Part shown: positions 1 to 12,256 of the stretch, piece after piece | Numbering within the stretch: position 1 is the stretch's first letter | Layout of the letters: the number at the start of each line of letters is the position of its first letter | Source of the DNA: Atopsyche davidsoni | Lineage: Eukaryota > Arthropoda > Insecta > Trichoptera > Hydrobiosidae | DNA: 64,000 nt | Assembly (NCBI GenBank): GCA_022113835.1 | Contig: JAILWY010000009.1 | Coordinates: 16,964,001-17,028,000 of the forward strand | Direction of reading: 5' to 3' | The notes under the pieces: model-generated | What the model was told of the DNA's origin: nothing | Databases searched by the model: none | The model's input: the letters and a program-made list of their open reading frames with translations, nothing else | Made by a program: the position numbers and the translations under genes

Positions 1-1234
1 CCATCAGTCATCTGCCGGAAAGACTTGCCAAGACTGCAAGACTTAAAAAAAATGTAGACTCGTGTCTCTCCGAACGGACATTGTGCACTCCCAAACCAAT
101 TTAAAAGACACTATATTTTCAGAGAGAAAACAATGAGAAACAAAATACATGCATTTCTAATTTCATTTCACATAGATTTGACCTCAAACAAAATACCGTT
201 GTACAAAAACCACGTAATTTTTAAATTAATTTTTTATAATTCAAATAGATTTGTAAAGCTGTATTGACTCATTTTTTAATGTGATGCATTCGATTATAGT
301 AATTGGTCTTGACAAATCCAATTTGCATATTTGTTTAAAACCTATAATTTTGTATTGCATTTTGGTATTCTTGGTAGTATCAAAAGTTAAACTTGTTTTG
401 GACAAAAATATGTTGTTTATTTGAAAAAAGTAAAACTATACAAATAAAGGGCTTCATGGATGAAAAAATGAGAGAGTTGGGCCATTAATTAAGTTTCTGG
501 TCAGGCGCACTCATCAGAAAGCTATTTGACGACCAAAGAAGACAAATGTAAATGTATGCTATCACTTAATGACAGTATATATTTTCCCAAACATGATAAA
601 TGTGCTGACATATTTAGTTTAGAAAAAAACTAAATAGCCTTAATAAAATTTAAAAAATGGTGTTAGAATATAAAAAAATAAAAATATGTTTTTTCAGAAA
701 TGATTTATTACCATTATTTTCTCTTTCCATATAATATTTAAGCATAAATTTTTTGGCATTGCTTGCTGATTGAAAGCTAATACTAGTTATAATAAAAGTT
801 TACAAGCCTCTACTTTATGGATTTATTATTGGAAAGTTATTTTTAAAACTTCAGAAGATAAAAGAATTTAGAAGATTCTTTAACTGGGTTCATAAGATAT
901 CATTACTGTTATTAAATCTATTGTTTTACTTGTTGCTGCTAAACAAATAATTTAGTTTACATATGTGTTAGGAAGTTGTACATAATCGTTTGTATTTTAT
1001 CCCCACAGAGAGCAAAAGTTGAAACACAAGCATATTTAAAAACCCTTAATAAATTAATGAAGCATTATTTCTCAAAATTTATTTCATTCTCTGATAAGCG
1101 GGTAGAGTGAAAATCACTTGCCATTGCTTTAAAATATTATTGCTCGTGATACATATAAAGCGCTTTTGTGTAATTTTATATATTGTAAGGTTTTATAACA
1201 TCATTTTGAACCTACCTACGTGCACTTATACCAG
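1..1234. other. No confident gene; possible upstream exons
   Basis: AT-rich sequence with no recognisable family. Two stretches stay open on the plus strand: 3-104, ending in TAA, and about 1008-1102, which follows an acceptor-like CCCCACAG and can end at a GTAGAG donor in phase with the exon at 1235. Either could be an upstream exon of the unidentified gene that ends at 2207. Both are short enough to be chance. Confidence 0.3.
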
Positions 1235-2207
1235 GATGTGTGCTTGCCGCCTACTGAAGAATGTAAACCTCTCAGCGAGGACTCCGGTATTGCATGGGTA
1301 TAAATGAAATTAAAATGTATTGAATATTTATTTAGCTTTCACAAATTCCGAAGAGGACTAGACTTTATGGTAAGTGAATGACAATGCATTTTTACGATTA
1401 TTATTTTATGCAAGGTAATTAGAAATTTAACCATTTAATAAATCCGTTTGATTATATTATATATTTTTTGGATTCATTCCAGTTAGTAAAACGTGTTACG
1501 AAATTATTGTAAATATTGTCCTAATTCAAAATTCTCAAATCAATTTAATTCAGAAAATATATTCAAATATGCATTTTCATAATACTTTTGTGATTTTTTA
1601 TTTGTGTATAAATTTATGTGTATAAAAAGCAAGTGTGCTGTGCAATAGACCAGATGCAATACAAGTATTAAATCAATCGAAATTATTATCATATTAAATA
1701 CCGATTGCTCTTCGTGTTGACTAAAACGTAGGACCGAAACTTGGAGAGGTATTTCTACCTTGCCATATACAAACTAAATCGAGTGACGAGCTGACTGCAT
1801 GCCAGGAGGATCCTTGGACTTGCCCCAGTGACCCCGATGGAGGGCATTGCTCCGGTCCGCTGGTCTACGGGAGTGCACAGGTGCACGTCATCACACCAGG
1901 TGAGTCCGTCTACCTCACCCACTCGTATAACAGAAGTATTCATTAAACAACGAAGATTTTCCATAATTCACATAGACACTGTTTTAGGGAGGTTTACGTA
2001 AAAGTGTACACGTTTAAAGGTTTCAGTCATAGCACTGTTTTATAGAATTCATACCTTGCAGAAAGCGTTTAGTTATTAGTATTCTTAATATCGTTGCTGT
2101 ATATATATACTTCATTTTATTTTTTTACTGTAACAGGGAGAACCTTTTTGCTCTTCAAAGACACTGTCTTGCTGAACAATTTCAGGACTCAAGAACCAAG
2201 TGTGTAA
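1235..2207 (+). CDS. 3' exons of an unrecognised cysteine-rich protein (partial)
   Basis: I do not recognise the family. Three exons join in phase: 1235-1286, 1732-1899 and 2137-2207, with TAA at 2205-2207. They have acceptors TACCAG, CGTAG and TAACAG and donors G|GTATTG and G|GTGAGT. The joined carboxy end is about 96 residues. It contains CLPPTEECKPL, then GPKLGEVFLPC, then CQEDPWTCPSDPDGGHC, and finishes ITPGRTFLLFKDTVLL...EPSV. Six or more cysteines and the Gly/Pro-rich segments suggest an extracellular or lumenal domain, which is inference. GC content rises well above the flanks across the middle exon, as for real coding sequence. The start lies further left, possibly outside the window. 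The exons could belong to a pseudogene, but no internal stop is seen. Confidence 0.55.
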
Positions 2208-4015
2208 ACAATGTACTCATATATTATTTACCCAAGACACTTGGAAAGTTTCTTTAATGAAATCTTACTTTATCTGAAAATCGTAGTACACTAATAAATA
2301 TGCTCTGCGTTGATTTTTTTTATTTATTTAATTTCTTTATAAAAGCATCTGTTGGTACGTATTTAAATTTTTGAACAGTTGTAGTGATTTAATTAAATAA
2401 TACAACATAAACTGATTCTTTCCAAGCAGGCGTCCACTCCGTTGCTAGTTCAATGCCATCTATGGAAGTATTTAAGCACAGCCACAGTAGAGTGCGAGGT
2501 TAATGGGTTTCTAGACATTCAGCAAACATTATACCGTACTGGTGTTTGCACACCTTGATTCAGCAAAAAAATAAGCAAAACACACGAAGAACTGTTATAC
2601 AAATAAAGTATGTTTGCATAACTGACGTAAGCTGAAGACTAATATAAATTATTGAATAAATTCGCATTTTCACCATTTCAAAATTGATTCACATGTGAAA
2701 TGACGAAAAAGTTGTTTTTACTATCGTTTCATAAATACACGTAGTATTTATTACTTATGTAATTATAATACAGTAATAAAATATAATTATTGGATGAGTA
2801 TGTTTATTTTTTCTGTGCCAAGCTTTCGATTACTTTTAATGTTTTTTTTTTAGTAACGACTCCAATATCGTAACTTATATCAATATTTAAAGCTTCATCT
2901 TCAAAAATGTGTCATTCACTTCGCCAAAGATTTTAAGAAAGAGTAAATAAAACAAATAAAATAATTTTATTTCAATTAATAAATGTATAAAAAATATTAT
3001 TGATTTATTTTAAAAATACTTTTTAAAAAAATGTATTTATTTTGGGAAAAAATATATATTAAGAGTCATCATTATTTTTTTTTATTTTTGTTTTTATATC
3101 TTCTAAAAACTATTGGGTACGTTAAGAGAAAAAGTTAAAACAACAAAAGCAGTTCTCACTTAGTAAGCAGTCATTTTTTAAGAAAAATAGAACCAAAAGT
3201 TTCATGCCAAAAAACTTCCATAGGCTATAAAAAAAACATATAGTTTCTTATTTTTATTAATTAAAAAAAATAAAACCTTAAAATGTGTTTAATACTCATC
3301 ACCTTGGGCCTAGGTAAATTGTTCAAATTGCCTTATCAAATTTAAATGTATTATTTTAGGGTGTTCTTGTAACAATGAGCATCCTAAAAAATCCTGTTCA
3401 TCATGAAATTCCAGATGCAGAATCTCATCATCTCTCGAAGGCGGAAGACGCCGACAGAATAAAATGAACTGCAAATTGTTAGCACGTCGCCTAATTAAGC
3501 CAGAGTACCGCAATCTTTGCGATCGAAATAAACGTCTTCCCTTTTATAATCGGCAAATGGTTCCCGTTATCTGTTCTGGAGTCGAGTCCTCGGCGATGAA
3601 ATGCCGATAAATAATCGGTGATTGGTTCACCGGCGGGGCTGGGAGGTTCGCATTTCCGGCCATCCATTAAAATGCCCGGTGATATAAATAATAAAAAAAA
3701 CCCGTAAGGATTCTACAGTGCAGTGAGATGCCATCGTCCCGACGTGTGAAGCATTACTTCCTCTTCAAGACAACGCCTTCGGAGTAATGAACTTGCCGTT
3801 GTGGCATCGAGACTCTTTTTATAGTGTTTTTTCCAGAACCACTAGGTTTTTTGGATATATTTGGATCAAATAGCTATTAAACTACTTTTTTGCATTCGAG
3901 AAGTTCAAATTAATTAAAAACTAGCTAATTCGGTATCATGGGTGTTATTTTGCTTGAGATTTCGACTCATTCCACGGCGACCGAAAGCTCAAAAATACCA
4001 TCAAAACTATTTTGT
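2208..4015. other. Intergenic, AT-rich, no gene recognised
   Basis: This holds the 3' flank of the preceding gene and long A/T runs. A short coding-like stretch at about 3355-3470 (+) follows a TTTTAG acceptor-like site and can be read in two frames, neither matching a family I know. The interval 3490-3690 is less AT-rich but shows no frame or RNA fold I can name. Confidence 0.5.
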
Positions 4016-4252
4016 TGATTGAACGTCAATCAAGTGCTTATTTATTTATACAGGTATATATTAATATTCATATGATAAGGCACATTTTTTCACACATCGA
4101 AAATGATTGAAGAAACGCTCAGAAAAATATCACCGTGACTTGTGTAAAATTCGAACTCACATCTCCAAAGTTACATGGCCGGTGCATTATCCATTATGCT
4201 AACGAGCCACTTCAACTTAGCGAGAATTTTTTAACAATCATAATCTACATTT
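4016..4252 (-). repeat. tRNA-derived SINE-like repeat
   Basis: Read on the minus strand, the segment near 4140-4215 resembles an arginine-type tRNA. It has an A-box-like GTTAGCATAATGG and a B-box-like GAGTTCGAATTTT, which together would form an internal RNA polymerase III promoter. A tail of unrelated sequence follows. A second copy with the same order lies at 22397-22632, and both share the flanking motif AACAATCATA and the tail motif CAGAAAAATATCA. The fold is imperfect, with no good acceptor stem, so this is a retroposed repeat and not a working tRNA gene. Confidence 0.7.
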
Positions 4253-5616
4253 ATTAGTATTATTAAAGTCTTCGGGTGACTTTCAGATAAGGTTGCCACT
4301 GTCTACCTTATTCGATTGCTGCTGTTGCAGATTTTTCACCCACTATAGCTTTCTTCTTCCAGTGCCTTAATTTACTTGGAACTTCCTCGTGTAATCAGCT
4401 GCAGTAGGCTGCGTTTTTTTTGTCATCGTGAGGAGTTTTCTTTCTTTGCGCATTCTTGCCAAGACGCATTTGTAACTTTAATCTAGAAAATGGTCTCTCT
4501 GGGTTATTTTTGTGTCGCAGGTTTTCGCGTGCTGAGCTCCGTTGCCTTGGAGAGCTCATCAGCGAGGCAGGCCTGCCACATCGCGGGGCCGCGGGCCTGG
4601 GTAGGACCGGCTTCAGGCGGAAACGTCTCGGGTCGCTCTGTGAGGCAGGCCCGCCCCAGGGATACACTATTTAAATCAATAATAACACGAGGGTATAAAT
4701 AAAAAATTGTTAGTATACCCACCTATTTATTATTCCTACCAAAATAGCTTTGAATCGATAAAAAAAAATATTTGTACTTGTGACTTATATTTGTACATCA
4801 ACGTGTACAGTTTTGAATTTGTTGAATTGACATTAAGCAGTTTTTTTTTAAAAAACAATCAACTTTGCAGCTAGTTATAAAAAACACTTTTATTTGCCTT
4901 AATTGTAGCAGTGGCGTGCGTAAAAACCAAAACATGCAACCCATTATTTTACATAAAACTGTAATGATAATGAAATCATTAAAGATACAGATTCTTATAT
5001 GTGTATGTGTAATCGCTTTAAAATATTTTATCACGTGGCTTTAAGTATAAGTGAAGGGAAACTTTCTGTGACATTGACCCGACTGGGTGAAGGTAAAAGG
5101 GAGCGGTGGGTATTTTAATATGGTATAAATAAGCTGCTGAGAGTGTTCAAATGTTGTGGCAGCCGTTTTTATTGAGAATGCTGCGTTCTAGGGTATTACG
5201 CCGCAACTTTCCTTAAAATATTTCCAAGGTAACCCCCGCACTGGAGCCATCTTTGCGAAATGAAAATCATGTAGAGAAATATTCGTTTATACGCGTTGCA
5301 ACATCCAAGAATGCAGTGTTAATATATGAAATAGAAATTTCTCATTTGTTATATAAATATATTGATTTGTGAACTTTTTTTTAAATTTATTGTAACAGCA
5401 ACTACCAAATTATCACTTTTGATAAATCCTCATTTTTCACCCATTATTGTGCATAAAATATTTAAAGGTAAAAAAGTCATCAAGAAACTTCACTCATTAC
5501 ATATTTAGCTTTTGCGTGCTTCTTTTTTAAGCATTGAAATGTGTTTTTATTGTTAATCTATAAACAATTTAGATATGCCAAAAATCATAACTTAACTTTT
5601 AGATTTAGTATTTTGA
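4253..5616. other. Intergenic with a GC-rich patch, no gene recognised
   Basis: A GC-rich patch at about 4510-4665 is open in several overlapping frames on both strands, as expected of GC-rich non-coding sequence. It contains two near-copies of GAGGCAGGCC(C/T)GCC. Nothing identifies it as an exon. The rest is AT-rich. Confidence 0.45.
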
Positions 5617-5703
5617 ATAAAATACTTGAGTGATTTTCCACGTGTTCGTTTTTATTTGTGACCAGTATCGCCAACCTTTCGCGTCGGCATTGTCAAACAG
5701 TAT
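5617..5703 (-). repeat. R1 dispersed repeat, copy 1 (Penelope-like, hammerhead-like core)
   Basis: This is one of five copies in the window of a repeat ending in a GCCAAC / GTTGGC hairpin. Here the core on the minus strand (5660-5697) is TTGACAA, then GCCGAC paired with GTTGGC including one G-U pair, then GATAC where other copies have GAAAC. It shares AAATACTTGAGTGATT and a CACGTGTT(C/A) stretch with the copy at 31.0 kb. Confidence 0.7.
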
Positions 5704-5743
5704 TTATTCAAAATATTAAAATAGAATTGCATCAAGTAGTATA

Positions 5744-6000
5744 CGAGGGCGGTCCGATAAGTACTTAGCCCACAAAAGAAAAACAATTTTTTTTGAAAAT
5801 TGGTGATTTATTTCTCAAAGTAGTCTCTTTTTGACACATGACTCCAACTTCTTTAACCCATCCACGCGCGGTCAAAACAAAACTACGAGTCCGATTCGGC
5901 TGAAATTTTGACAGTTGCCGTCTACGAGAATGTACTATATCTTTCTTGTGATACTAGCACCATCGGGCGGTGAGGCTAAGTTTATATCGGACTGCCCTCG
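5744..6000. mobile_element. Short mariner-derived MITE, 257 bp, TA target duplication
   Basis: The element starts CGAGGGCGGTCCGATAAG and ends in the inverted copy (ATCGGACTGCCCTCG). TA flanks it at 5742-5743 and 6001-6002. The termini and the inner blocks match the 507-bp element at 20796-21302, including the end of a mariner transposase frame read on the minus strand. Most of the middle is deleted, so it cannot encode a transposase. Confidence 0.85.
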
Positions 6001-6123
6001 TATGTCAAAAAAATATTGAATTTCTGAAATTTGACTTCTGAGAAAAATGTTTTTTTTGAGATGTATCAAGTGTTTTCTGTTGGTGTTGACGGATTCGGCG
6101 GTGAGTTGTGGTCCTCCCCGCGG

Positions 6124-6177
6124 GCCGCCCCTGGCCGCCCCTGGCCGCCCCTGGTTGCCCCTGGACGCCCCTGGCCG
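6124..6177. repeat. 10-bp GC-rich minisatellite
   Basis: About five tandem units of GCCCCTGGCC with a few changes. It sits about 200 bp upstream of the DUF4773 start codon, inside a CpG-rich stretch that may be that gene's promoter or 5' leader. Open frames through it arise from the repeat. Confidence 0.8.
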
Positions 6178-6381
6178 GAGCGGCACTGCGAGGCGAGCCG
6201 AGACAAGCGCCATAGTCGCCCGGAGCCCACCGCGGAGGCCGGCCGCGCACTTTCTACAACCTTCCAAATACACGCCGATCGATCGATTTGGAGCGAACCC
6301 GAGCGAGTCCTGCATCGACAATCGACCGACCGGAATCTCGTTCGATTTAAATCGGTGCAAGTCACAGCCCTAATAGGGAGG

Positions 6382-9300
6382 ATGTTCGGCTCCAAGCGGG
6401 CGATGCTCGCGCTGGTCGTCGCCGCCAGCTGCTGTGTCGCCGCCGTGAGCTCTGCAACCCTTATCGGTAAGTTAGCCTTCACAGATAAAACATCATTTTA
6501 ATGCAAAAGGACCAGGGGACCCATTACACTATTTCCCCTCTATAAACAATGATTCAGCACGAGTGAAACGGTCGCCAACCTCCTCTGAGGAGAGCCACTT
6601 GATGAAGACGATAAATCACAAAATCACACTATTAAAATAATATTTTAATTTAAACACAGCAAAAACGCTTTGTGTTATCTTTACCATATAAATTGAATAG
6701 TTCGTTGATTAGTTTATATATTTATTTTTAAAATCAAAGCACACATCTTGAGTCGAAGACCACTGCGGTTGATTTTGGTATAATTACTATTGGGACTTGC
6801 TTTATTCTTTAAGGTAGAATGAATTAAGTACTTAGACATTAGACATTTTTACTCGCACACATCATCGATTTTTGATATAATTACTATTCATTCTTTAAGA
6901 TAGAATAACTGAAAAAATGACAAAGAAAGAAAATGTGTTCATGTTCATATAAATAAAATATTTTTTAATTGTAGACCGGAAATATTTAAACTATATTTTT
7001 AATATCACTGGCGTGTAGTGTATGCCATTTGCACGATTAAAAAAATATTCAAAGTATTTTACGACTCATATAAACTACATTTTGATATCAAAGCGTGCAG
7101 TTGTGTCTGCAATTGCACCCTTATATTTAAAAACACCAACACGCCACTGGTCAATGAGAAAAGTATTTTTTTTCTTATTCTTGACACTAATCAGAATTTA
7201 TATTAAGCTACCCGTTATTCTGTAAAAATGAATAATATAAATAATGAACTTATTTCTGGTGGTTTTATTTTTCGCAAATGCAAGCATAAATACTTGATTT
7301 CACCTAAAATAACACTTTACGAATAACCTATATTTTTTTGTATAAATTTGAATAGAATCACTTCTTGCATATTTGGTTGATTGTATTTTTTGTAAATCAT
7401 AAAATATTTATCTCTTTTTAAATTTAATATACAAATATTATTCAAACCCCTTCCCAAGCTTTTATCGTATCGATACACCTAGTAACCCTAATCGTGTATT
7501 GAATTTTGTAATTATTCATCTACGCGCATCGATAAGTTGAGTTGATAAACCCATCACTGCAAAACATATAAATTGTTTTAACAATTTTGTTCATTGTACT
7601 TTGGCATTAAATAAATGTTTCATAAATATATTTTTACTCGCACATACACGGTGACTAAAACTCAAACGCTATCATAACATTTCACCGCAGACAATTGGAG
7701 CAATTCACAACAAAATAAATATTTTTTATAATAATAATAACAAAACACTCTAAACGTTTCGCATATTTCCACAGATTATTATGGGTAAAAAAAAAACGTC
7801 GTTTAACATTTATCATTATTTAGAAATCTGTACAAACAATCGGGGACTTCTCGTTAACTCCGTACAAAAGTGAATTCAAAACAAAACACTGGAAAAAAAA
7901 AAATACTTTCGTTTGAGAGCCGGCCCGGAGGAGAGCACCGGAGGCCTCGCCGGGCCGGGGACGAGGAACTTTCTCGGGGCGGGGAAGTGGCACAACTCCA
8001 GCCGAGCCGAAGAAAGTTTGCGGTTCGCCATATGCAAATAATTGCCGAGTGTCAACGCTGAACAGGGCCGGGACCAGCCGCGAGGTCCGGACCACTGAGC
8101 AGCTGCCCACTGCAGGGCGAGAGCCCTGGTGTAGCCTCTGGTTAGCCAAAGAGTATGTAGGGCATAGATTCCCAAACTATTTTGTCGCGTCGCCCCCTTG
8201 TCGAGTTTTCCTATTTTTCGTAGACCCCTGCCTTGCTAATGTAGCGGTCAGTGTAAATACACCGCTACATTATTTGTCTTGGTTAGCTCCGCCCCTGCCG
8301 CAGGTAAAGACTTTCTAATTTTACGACAACCCCTACACCCTAGCGATAAGGCCACCCACGCCACAGAGAGACGCAGACACTCGACTAGTAACCACGTAAT
8401 ATTCTTTTGTCCATCTTAATAAACGAATACGCAAACATTTCGCCAGCCTTTTGATCTACATCCATTATCATAAGCAACATAACATCAACGGCGAAACTAA
8501 TATTGAATTTGTATAACATTCAGGGTGCGCCATATTTTATGTCGGTATGTAAACATAAAATATATTTGATATTTATGAACCGATTGGCGTGAGTAAACAT
8601 GTTTTAAAACATCAATTCAGTACAATTTTAACCATGCTTCACATTGAAAAACGCGCCGAAATAGTGACGCTGTACATTGAAAATAGTCGTTCAGTTGTGT
8701 TAACTCAACGTGCATATCGTGGCCAACATGGCCAATGGGATCCACTCTTGTAGACCCCCATTTACAGTTCATGGACCCCCAATTCAATTTTTCGCTGTCA
8801 TCGACCCCTTGCAGGGCGGAATCGACCCTTGAGGGTCGATATTGATCACTTTGGGAACCAGTGGGTTAGCCAAAGAGTACTTGGTGGAATTCCATTGTAA
8901 TGTGTTGAATAAAGACCTCCCCGCTCTCCCCATTATGTTGCTTGCGCGTGGCTGCCATTCTGTACGCTGAGCGTGAGTAGAAGATCGAGGAATGATTGTC
9001 TGGAAGTAAGTTCAGATCTAAACTCAGAGCTTTGTAAGAAAAGGATTATATAATAATGCTATTGGGCAGCAGCAATACGCAGACTTTTCCTTCCAATATA
9101 AAACTGCGGTGTAGAAGGACCCGGAGACCCACTACACTATTTTCCCCTTAGAAAACCATAAGCACTAGCTCAGAATGAGTATATGCTCAGTGAAATGGTC
9201 GCCAAACCCCTCTGAGGAGAGTCACTTGATGAAGAAGAAGATCAACACTGAGTAGAATGTCGTTTCGTAGTAGTAAATTTTCGGTTTCGGTACTTAAAAC

Positions 9301-12256
9301 TAAGTTTCAGGGAATTGAAATATTTTCAAATACAAGGGTTTTAAATCCCTGAATAGTCCATAACAACGTCGGAATTTGAAAAAATAAACGCGGCATAACA
9401 CCCAAGAACGTAATTTTGACAATAACAATGGCCATATTTACTATAACGTTGGCATTATCATTATCAATCGATAATGGCGAGACCCTTTGAGCCGATATTT
9501 CTGATTACAGGACAGTTATTAGACAAATATTTTTGGCAGAGAGTAATTTGTAGAATTCCATTTTAATATTTTAAATTTAGAAAAATTGTGATCTTTCCGC
9601 ATGTTTAATTTTATTGGTGACCGGTTTCGCCAACCTTTCATGTTGGCATCATCATTATCAATTGATAATGCCAACGTGAAAGGTTGGCGAACCCGGTATT
9701 CAATAAAATTAAACCAGAAAAAAAGGAAAAGAACTGGAAGGAAAAAGCTTACGTGAATGCGGAATTTACATCAGTGGCTGGAAGTTAGTAGTACGGCCAT
9801 ACCAGTGTGACACCCACACGGATTTCATATGAATATAAGAATCCGTAATCTTTTGATCCATGTAACAGAGCGACAATTCAAAACATCATTTGCAATTAAA
9901 AAACCCATGCACTCAGTTGCAAGATACAAGGAAAACTGATTCTTGTACTTAACAAGAAAGGTTTTTCTGATATTAAATTCAATTTAATTTAATTATTTCT
10001 ATTAAATTTAATCGACTGGCCTACTAGTTTACAAAGCATACATTTCTTTAACAAAGCTAGATATTAATTTCAATAAATAACTACCATAGTAATCTTAGGA
10101 GCTGGATACTGTGACAGTGTTATGTTTTCACAGCTCTCTCTGAGTGTGGATATCATTATTCACTTTTCTTTCTTTTCCTTTTTAGTTAACTTAAAAGCAT
10201 TGCTGTGAACTACTTTAAACTGCCTTGTGGTCTAGTCTTTTTGTCATATAAATAATGAAATAAAAAACCATGCAGCTTAATAATGAAACGTAATTATAAT
10301 AGCTATGGCAAAACGATAATAATCACAACTAAGAAACCTTTTTCAATTATAATACTGTGCGTCCATTTTAGAGGGATTCTTAAACTGAATGTAAAAGGCG
10401 ATTGTCAACCCACTGTCTTAAAATAAAAAGTAGTCTCTCAGCCATAAAGGAGTACTACCGAATAAAATTAATATAATTGAAAAATAAAACTATTCCTACA
10501 GAGCTTCTGGAATGGGGTCTTGTGGGTAAAGGAGCAGAGGTCCGAGCGGAGGGAGACGAGGCAGCCCCCGGCGGACAGAGGAACTGCCTCTGCGACGGTC
10601 CCTCGTGCATCTGCTGCATCGACTTCAACCTTACCTACGTGGACCTCGGAGGACCAGGTAATCTACCAACTGTTTAGAAGTACAAATACATTACAAATTA
10701 CAGAATTGAAGACTTTGTGCAACGAAGGATATTTATTATAATTATTTTTATTACAGGATGTGTAAGAATGAAATATCTATCACAAGACGAAGGATTCGCA
10801 GTAAACGTTTCATATGGCAACAGCTTGCTTCATAGTCAAACTGTTAGAGGTAAGGAAACTATTATGCACCATCCGTAGAAATCCGAAATCGTAGAATCCG
10901 TAGAAATTTAAAGTAATGATGACCAATCGGGGTACAAATGACACCACTAAAGTTATGAATATTCTATTCTATTTTTTTTTACTTTTATAGAACATGCAAT
11001 AGCAAATAGACATCTATGGCAATCATTTTTTTATTATCAGACCAGTTGTTATTCATTTAAATTAAATAATAAAAACAAGCCTAAAAAGACTGAATTAGAT
11101 TATAATTCTTCACATCACAGGCTACCCTTTGATAGTTTTTTCTAATACGGTTTATATTTACTGAACTATTCAATACAGTACATGTTTCATAATTCATATT
11201 TAATTTTTTTTGCAGGCCCAGATCCTGAGCCCACGTGCATGAACATCATCCCTGGGTTGGCTCAGCTGTGCGCTCGCCTTACAGAACTGGCCCCGACAGG
11301 AGATGGCCTGCGCGGCTGTCTTCAGCTAGAGCCTCAGTTATTGAAAGAGACACAGTTTGAGTTCCCGCTGGGCTGCTTCCGTTCTGGCCCCGGCGGCATG
11401 ACTATGGAACCAAGCAAAACAAATGCAACTAATACTAATGATGTTGAGGAAGAAAGGTATGTAATTTGATTAATAAATTAAGTATTTTATTAGTATTTAT
11501 TTATTTATTTTATTTATATTTTATTAGGAAATTTATTGTAACTTATTCATAAATATAAGTAGCTCACCAAGAAGGCAACGTAAGTTCACATTTGTTGAAT
11601 ATATATTTTTAAAGTAGTACTTACCAAAACAATAGTCATGAAATTGATCCGGTGAAAATAAATCCCCATATCAGTAAAGTATATATGCCTTATTATAAAT
11701 TTAATTTATAAAAGTATTATTCATTTTGACCTTTGTATTATAGTCATGATTTATCTGTTTTTATTATTAGACATTAAATTTGTTTGTTGATAATGATTTT
11801 AAAAACATCAGTTATCAAATCTTACCAAAAGTGTTGTGCCAGAGTAGTACTCAAAATTATTTAATATTATCAAATATTTATCCAAAGGTAACAAACAAAC
11901 AAATACAAAACTTGAATCGAATCTATTAAATCTTAAATATCCAATTTAAGAAAATTGGTAGCTTTAAATAGTTGACATAACTTTTTTTTCAATACAGTGA
12001 AACAACAGAACCGGACAGTGCCATTAATACAGAAGATATAATCCAAGCGGTCAATGAATCTGCTGAACAAGGAATTGCATTCTTCACGAGTCTCCTTGGA
12101 TTAACGTTTGGGAAGACAAACAGTACAAAAGTAACCGAAGATGTTGTTCCACCTCCATCAGTCCCCGTTGAAATTACTCCTCAACCGATGCCAACCGAAA
12201 ACCAGAAGAGATCACCGAAAAGTCTGCTGTTTAACTCCAAAGCCAATGAAGTTTAG
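6382..12256 (+). CDS. Secreted DUF4773-family protein, five exons
   Basis: Exons are 6382-6466, 10502-10657, 10757-10849, 11216-11456 and 11998-12256. All are in phase with GT-AG introns and give 277 residues. Residues 1-24 form a signal peptide: a short basic start, then a hydrophobic ALVVAASCCVAAV core. The cysteine motif CLCDGPSCICC and the later PDPEPTCMNIIPG and CARLTEL blocks fit the insect domain of unknown function DUF4773. The last 80 residues are acidic, Thr/Pro-rich and probably disordered, with an Arg-Ser dibasic-type site near the end. Its biochemical role is unknown; secretion is inferred from the signal peptide. The first intron is 4 kb, so assigning exon 1 rests on matching phase and the otherwise missing signal peptide. 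No neighbour suggests a pathway. Confidence 0.83.
6507..6609. repeat. R2 dispersed repeat, copy 1 (partial)
   Basis: It shares GACCCATTACACTATTT, GTCGCCAACC and TCTGAGGAGAG with the copies at 9002-9239 and 58133-58337. It lies 40 bp inside intron 1 of the DUF4773 gene. It has no inverted termini and no coding frame of its own. Confidence 0.75.
7910..8139. other. GC-rich patch in DUF4773 intron 1
   Basis: About 230 bp of GC-rich, CpG-containing sequence sits in AT-rich surroundings, with an octamer-like ATATGCAAAT at about 8030. Overlapping open frames exist on both strands without family similarity. It may be a regulatory element, an alternative first exon or transposon-borne sequence; I cannot decide. 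Confidence 0.35.
8156..8863. mobile_element. hAT-like non-autonomous insertion with 16-bp flanking direct repeats
   Basis: The left part begins near CATAGATTCCCAAACT and the right end is TTTGGGAACCAGTG, which are imperfect inverted hAT-type termini. Repeated 'gacccc' runs occur near each end, as in the related element at 51 kb. The identical 16-mer GGTTAGCCAAAGAGTA lies at 8140-8155 and 8864-8879. An 11-bp hairpin (AATGTAGCGGT, 8238-8248 with 8261-8271) lies inside. The 16-bp duplication is unusual, because hAT insertions make 8 bp. Confidence 0.6.
8633..8745 (+). pseudogene. Fragment of a transposon helix-turn-helix domain
   Basis: The frame from ATG at 8633 reads MLHIEKRAEIVTLYIENSRS and continues VVLTQRAYRG. 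This fits the amino-terminal helix-turn-helix (DUF4817-like) found at the start of Tc1/mariner-related transposon proteins. It breaks off after about 37 codons, so it is a remnant carried inside the hAT-like insertion. Confidence 0.5.
9002..9239. repeat. R2 dispersed repeat, copy 2 (longest)
   Basis: It matches 58133-58337 over its length, including TTCAGATCTAAAC, GGGCAGCAGCAATACGCAGA and TTTTCCTTCCAATATAAA, and its right part matches 6507-6609. The family origin is unknown; a LINE 3' part is possible. Confidence 0.75.
9535..9716. repeat. R1 repeat, copies 2 and 3 facing each other
   Basis: Two R1 ends are head to head. The minus-strand core at 9619-9655 reads TGATGATGCCAAC...GGTTGGCGAAAC. 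The plus-strand core at 9662-9698 reads TTGATAATGCCAAC...GGTTGGCGAAC. The arms (about 55 bp each, 9602-9715) form a large inverted repeat. The left part (GGCAGAGAGTAATTTGTAGA) matches the R1 upstream segment at 31.0 kb. Confidence 0.75.

Noticed and set aside
4395..4722. Four overlapping frames at 4.4-4.7 kb
   Set aside because: Frames on both strands over one GC-rich patch are what GC bias gives; no family or splice partner supports any of them.
6031..6501. Long frames on both strands over the DUF4773 start region
   Set aside because: They run through the GC minisatellite and the mariner end; only the part from ATG 6382 carries a signal peptide and splices in phase.
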